64,000 bases of DNA from Camarhynchus parvulus (Eukaryota > Chordata > Aves > Passeriformes > Thraupidae): positions 4,068,501 to 4,132,500 of the forward strand of contig NC_044600.1 of assembly GCF_901933205.1 (NCBI RefSeq), in the 5' to 3' direction. A program made the position numbers and the translations under genes. Shown one piece after another: positions 60,817 through 64,000 of the stretch. The notes beneath the pieces were generated by a model, which searched no databases, was not told the DNA's origin, and worked only from the letters and a program-made list of their open reading frames with translations. Each line of letters starts with the position of its first letter. Position 1 is the stretch's first letter.

Positions 60817-62746
60817 TTAGCTCCTGGTGCTGTACATGTCCACATCTTCTGGGCTGGACTGACCATGGTCTGCAAGTTTTGGATCAGGCTTAAATTTTGA
60901 TTTCTTCACTGTTCCTGTTAGAGATAGTGAAAAAAATATGGTTAAAAAGTATGCTTATAGTTGAGCTGTAAGGAAAAAAAGCTTAGTGATACATGTTGAG
61001 AATTTCTGTATTACCAAACACTTAGAAAAGATCAAAACCTGCCTGCTCCAGTTCGAAGTGTGTGAAGAAGGAGGATGAGGGCAGGTTGGAACACTGAGCA
61101 CAGCAGTGGATGGAGAGCAAGAGCTCTTCTCACTCTCCAACACCACTTCCTACCCCAGCAGAGTGAGAGAAGAATTTGTGACGCTTTGCCCAACACATGG
61201 AAATGAAGGGAAAGTTTGAGGTGTGGAAAAAGTCCCCTAGTGTTTCTTGTCCAGGAGCAGAGATGGATCCCACAGCCAGCCCTGCCAGATCTCCCAGCAG
61301 CTGCTGCCAGATGGCAAGAACTCCACGTGAAGACAAGCACTCTCACCTAGTTTCATTTCTGAGCTTCCAAAAACCACAAACTGAGCTTAGTGAACCACTG
61401 AACCCTCCCACTCACTGAAGGACAGAGCACAGCTGATATATTTAATGATACTGCAATTCCAGAGCATCTAGGGGGATATAAAGGCAGCTTTTCTGGGGCT
61501 GTGGCTCCTGTTCCTGATCTGCTTCTTTTCTAGCTACATCACTTGATCCAACAAAGGGTGTTACATTCTCCTGAAAGCTTTGCTCCACTTGGACTGAGAA
61601 AATAAACATCTCTGGCAACACAGATTCATTTAGGGCAGGGATATTTTTGGCTGTATTAAGGACATGAACTAATTCCACCTATAAAAGCAACGACAGATCT
61701 ATAAACACAAACCCAATAAAGACAGTTTGGCCTGGAGCAAGTGTAAAAACAGATCAAAGCCTTCCACAAACTAAATCAGAAAAAATTCAGATGCAAAGCA
61801 AAGATGTGAATGCATACGACAGTGAAAATAAAGGAAAAAAATAGTAAAACCCTCATCCAAGTATGTTCTGCTTGCTTTCCAGAAAAAAAATCTCTGGTAA
61901 CAATTCCTTCCTTCCAAGTGATTTCCTTGCAACAAATAAAATTTAGAAGTTGCCTCTTACAAGAGGTAACAATACTTTAAAACAAATTTAGTTCTCCTTC
62001 AATAGGTAATTCCACTGTTTTCTCTTAAAAATTGGACTACCAAATTTTTGTCTGTTAAACAGGCTGTTATGTGATCTAGTTGATTATCTCAACCACTTAA
62101 GGTGCACAAGGAACCAGTGCAGAAAACCCAGCACAATGAAATCCAATGCTTCATTTCTCAATTACACATCCCTCTTTCATTCCACTATGGATCCTCTCGG
62201 CACTTTTAGCAGAGGCTAAAAGTAATAAAATCCATTTGAGACTTCAATTTTCTAATAATAATCCAAATTAAAACCTTTTTGTATGACTTGCATTTGGATT
62301 ATTCCTTATTTTGGCCATTGAAAGAACCTGGTTTACATTAATATTGGTTCTCTGACATTATTGAGAGAGAACAGCAAATATATAATTCTGTTATTATGAC
62401 AAGGTCCACAGTGAGAAAATTATCACCTCCCTGAGGCTCTGAAATATGAATTAAATGACAGCATGTAAAATATGCTCTCAAGAATAATATGCACTGACAG
62501 CCTGCTCCAGTTTAGAGCAAGAGTAAGTGCAAAATTAAGTCAACTAATTAGATTTGCAAGTTGCCCTGAGATTACACTTGAAATGTTTAATTCACCTGAT
62601 GAAGGCACTGGATCTTCATTACTCCGACACTTTACTGGAAAAGATTCAGTTCTGTTAAATGATCCTGACTCAACAGCAGACTCAGGTTTGGTACTAGAAA
62701 TTCCCTTCTTTTTCTTATCTTCTTGCATAATTGGTTTTGACTCTTG
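60817..62746 (-). CDS. APOOL: APOOL (MIC27), last two coding exons, partial
   Basis: APOOL/MIC27 is a cardiolipin-binding subunit of the MICOS complex in the mitochondrial inner membrane, where it helps form crista junctions. Two coding exons are visible: 62746-62596 (an alternative in-frame acceptor would start it at 62752) and 60914-60817. The splice joins PSSG to TVKKSK in frame. The C-terminus FKPDPKLADHG followed by QSSPEDVDMYSTRS closely matches the recalled human APOOL end. The upstream exon is the hydrophilic Ser/Lys/Glu-rich tail region (QESKPIMQEDKKKK). The N-terminal and membrane-spanning exons lie beyond the right edge. The orientation relative to ZNF711 matches human synteny. Confidence 0.9.
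62178..62360 (+). repeat. Unidentified interspersed repeat, copy B
   Basis: This is the partner of 52508-52690 at a constant offset of 9670. It also contains facing half-sites, AATAATCCAAAT and, about 24 bp on, ATTTGGATTATT, a near-perfect inverted repeat that is weaker in copy A. It lies in the APOOL intron between the last two exons, antisense to the gene. Confidence 0.8.
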
Positions 62747-62752
62747 CTGCAG

Positions 62753-64000
62753 CTGTGAACCAAATATTAATAAAAGAAAGCACCTGGGTATATGCTTAAT
62801 ACATTATTGCAAAATAAAGCTTTCAAGTCTGGAAGCTTATCTCATGAAATTATTTTCAGATATGACATCATGCAATGATATTCAACTAGTCAGCTGCACA
62901 CAAGGGGCACAGCTGGAAAAAGTAAAATTCATGAAACCCCACAGATCAGACAGAATAAATTTATGGAGAAGGGAAATTGTCATGAGTATATACTTAGGAC
63001 TGAAGCTGTGGTTTTACCAGAGACCCTCCAAGACCTTCACAAGTTCATTTCCAGGTGAGGAGCCTTTAGCCTTACACAAGACTGGAACAGCCCTGAGTGT
63101 TTACACAACACTTACTACCCCTAGTTAGCAGGAGATGGAAAGATAAATCATGGGTACACCCTAGTAATGACAAATAATGTGTCTTGGGAAGAGGCTTCAC
63201 TCAGGGGAAAAAATGAAGTTAAGAGAAGTGTCTGTACCACATCAATTCTTGTTCTGCTATCAGTTTAATGACAGTTATCTGAATCTCATTTTCAAAATTC
63301 AGAATTCCATTTGTGCTTCTCAGAAGAAATAAAGGGTGAGGACTGCATGCCTATGAGCACTGTCAATTTAAAGCAAACTATTTCTACATGTTAACGTAAC
63401 TGAGAAACTGAAATTTTCTTTAAAAAGAGCAATGAAAAACTACCATGCAAAGCTGCAATTTTATTTGGGAAGTGCTACTTTTGTCAAGGTTTTATAAATG
63501 TCCACTTAAAGAAAAAAACATTTTGGGTTGGATAAAACCCACATTTAATTCTGGGATTACCAACCCAAATTCCATATGTAATTTACAGAAGGTTCATATT
63601 GCCCTCTACTCTCTGCTGGCAAGGCTTCAGCTGTTTAATATGTCCTATTTTGACTGCCTCACTTAACCACACACAAAATCCCCTAAAACAGAAAAAGGAG
63701 AGAAACTAGAGGAAATTCTGAGGAGAAGAAGAATTATGTCAGAGTTAGAAAGCCTGCTCTGTAACAGAAGGTTATAGTGGGGAAGAGAATCAGGTCAAAA
63801 ACCCTGATAACTTTTCCATTTGTAGTAGGCCAATATAAAGAGGTTACTGACCATTTATTCACTGTGGCTGCCATGAGGACAGGGCAAGGAGAAGAAATAA
63901 ATCAGCCATGGACAATTCGTATCACAGGGTAAATAAAGTAGACTTCCTGCAAGGGTTGTAGAGCAGTAAGCCTGTCATACCTACTGTAACCCTGAGTGTC
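62753..64000. other. APOOL intron up to the window edge
   Basis: No further APOOL exon was found on the minus strand, and no other feature stands out. The next exon, expected to encode the region after the membrane segments, must lie beyond 64000. Confidence 0.55.

Noticed and set aside
61442..61678. Minus-strand open frame (GTG start) in the APOOL intron
   Set aside because: It could be an alternative terminal exon, but it lacks a good acceptor and resembles no known APOOL sequence, and APOOL splices past it in frame.
62472..63128. 218-codon plus-strand open frame at the right end
   Set aside because: It overlaps the APOOL exon in antisense and shows no recognisable motif.

Overview
The window looks like nuclear DNA of a bird, probably a songbird. 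It has compact GT-AG introns, CpG-island promoters and several CR1 LINE fragments. It also holds a SINE with a tRNA-Ile-like head joined to a CR1-like tail (33510-33627), the design known from passerine TguSINE1. Four protein-coding genes can be rebuilt exon by exon with matching splice phases. Family names rest on recalled similarity to human proteins; no search was run.

Layout. 1-4.1 kb holds no gene I can support. POF1B (+) runs from a CpG island at about 4.65 kb to a stop at 21226 and an AATAAA at 22177; 15 coding exons give about 555 aa. A gap of about 2.8 kb follows. ZNF711 (-), a ZFX/ZFY-family activator, has its poly(A) signal at 25048-25053, stop at 26707, start at 40993 and CpG-island promoter at about 45.0-45.96 kb. 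Its exons give 807 aa with 12 C2H2 fingers, and a further in-frame candidate cassette exon lies at 35589-35669. POF1B and ZNF711 converge tail to tail. Next, on the minus strand between about 47.5 and 54.5 kb, is a gene I cannot name. It encodes a signal peptide, a compact eight-cysteine ectodomain, one membrane span and a tyrosine-rich cytoplasmic tail. The last two coding exons of APOOL (MIC27, a MICOS subunit) lie at 60817-62746 (-), and the rest of that gene is beyond the right edge.

The order APOOL - (unnamed gene) - ZNF711 - POF1B matches human Xq21.1 (APOOL - SATL1 - ZNF711 - POF1B), except that the unnamed gene sits where human has SATL1. I see no SATL1-like acetyltransferase in the interval. 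The genes do unrelated jobs (junction/keratin-actin cytoskeleton, transcription, an unknown surface protein, mitochondrial cristae), so this is a conserved neighbourhood, not a pathway cluster.

Most promising for follow-up: the unnamed membrane protein gene; the ZNF711 cassette exon and the uniform phase of all its internal exons; a 52-bp minisatellite ending beside a POF1B splice acceptor; an apparent one-base break in POF1B exon 1; and an unidentified repeat family of about 180 bp present twice, 9.67 kb apart.
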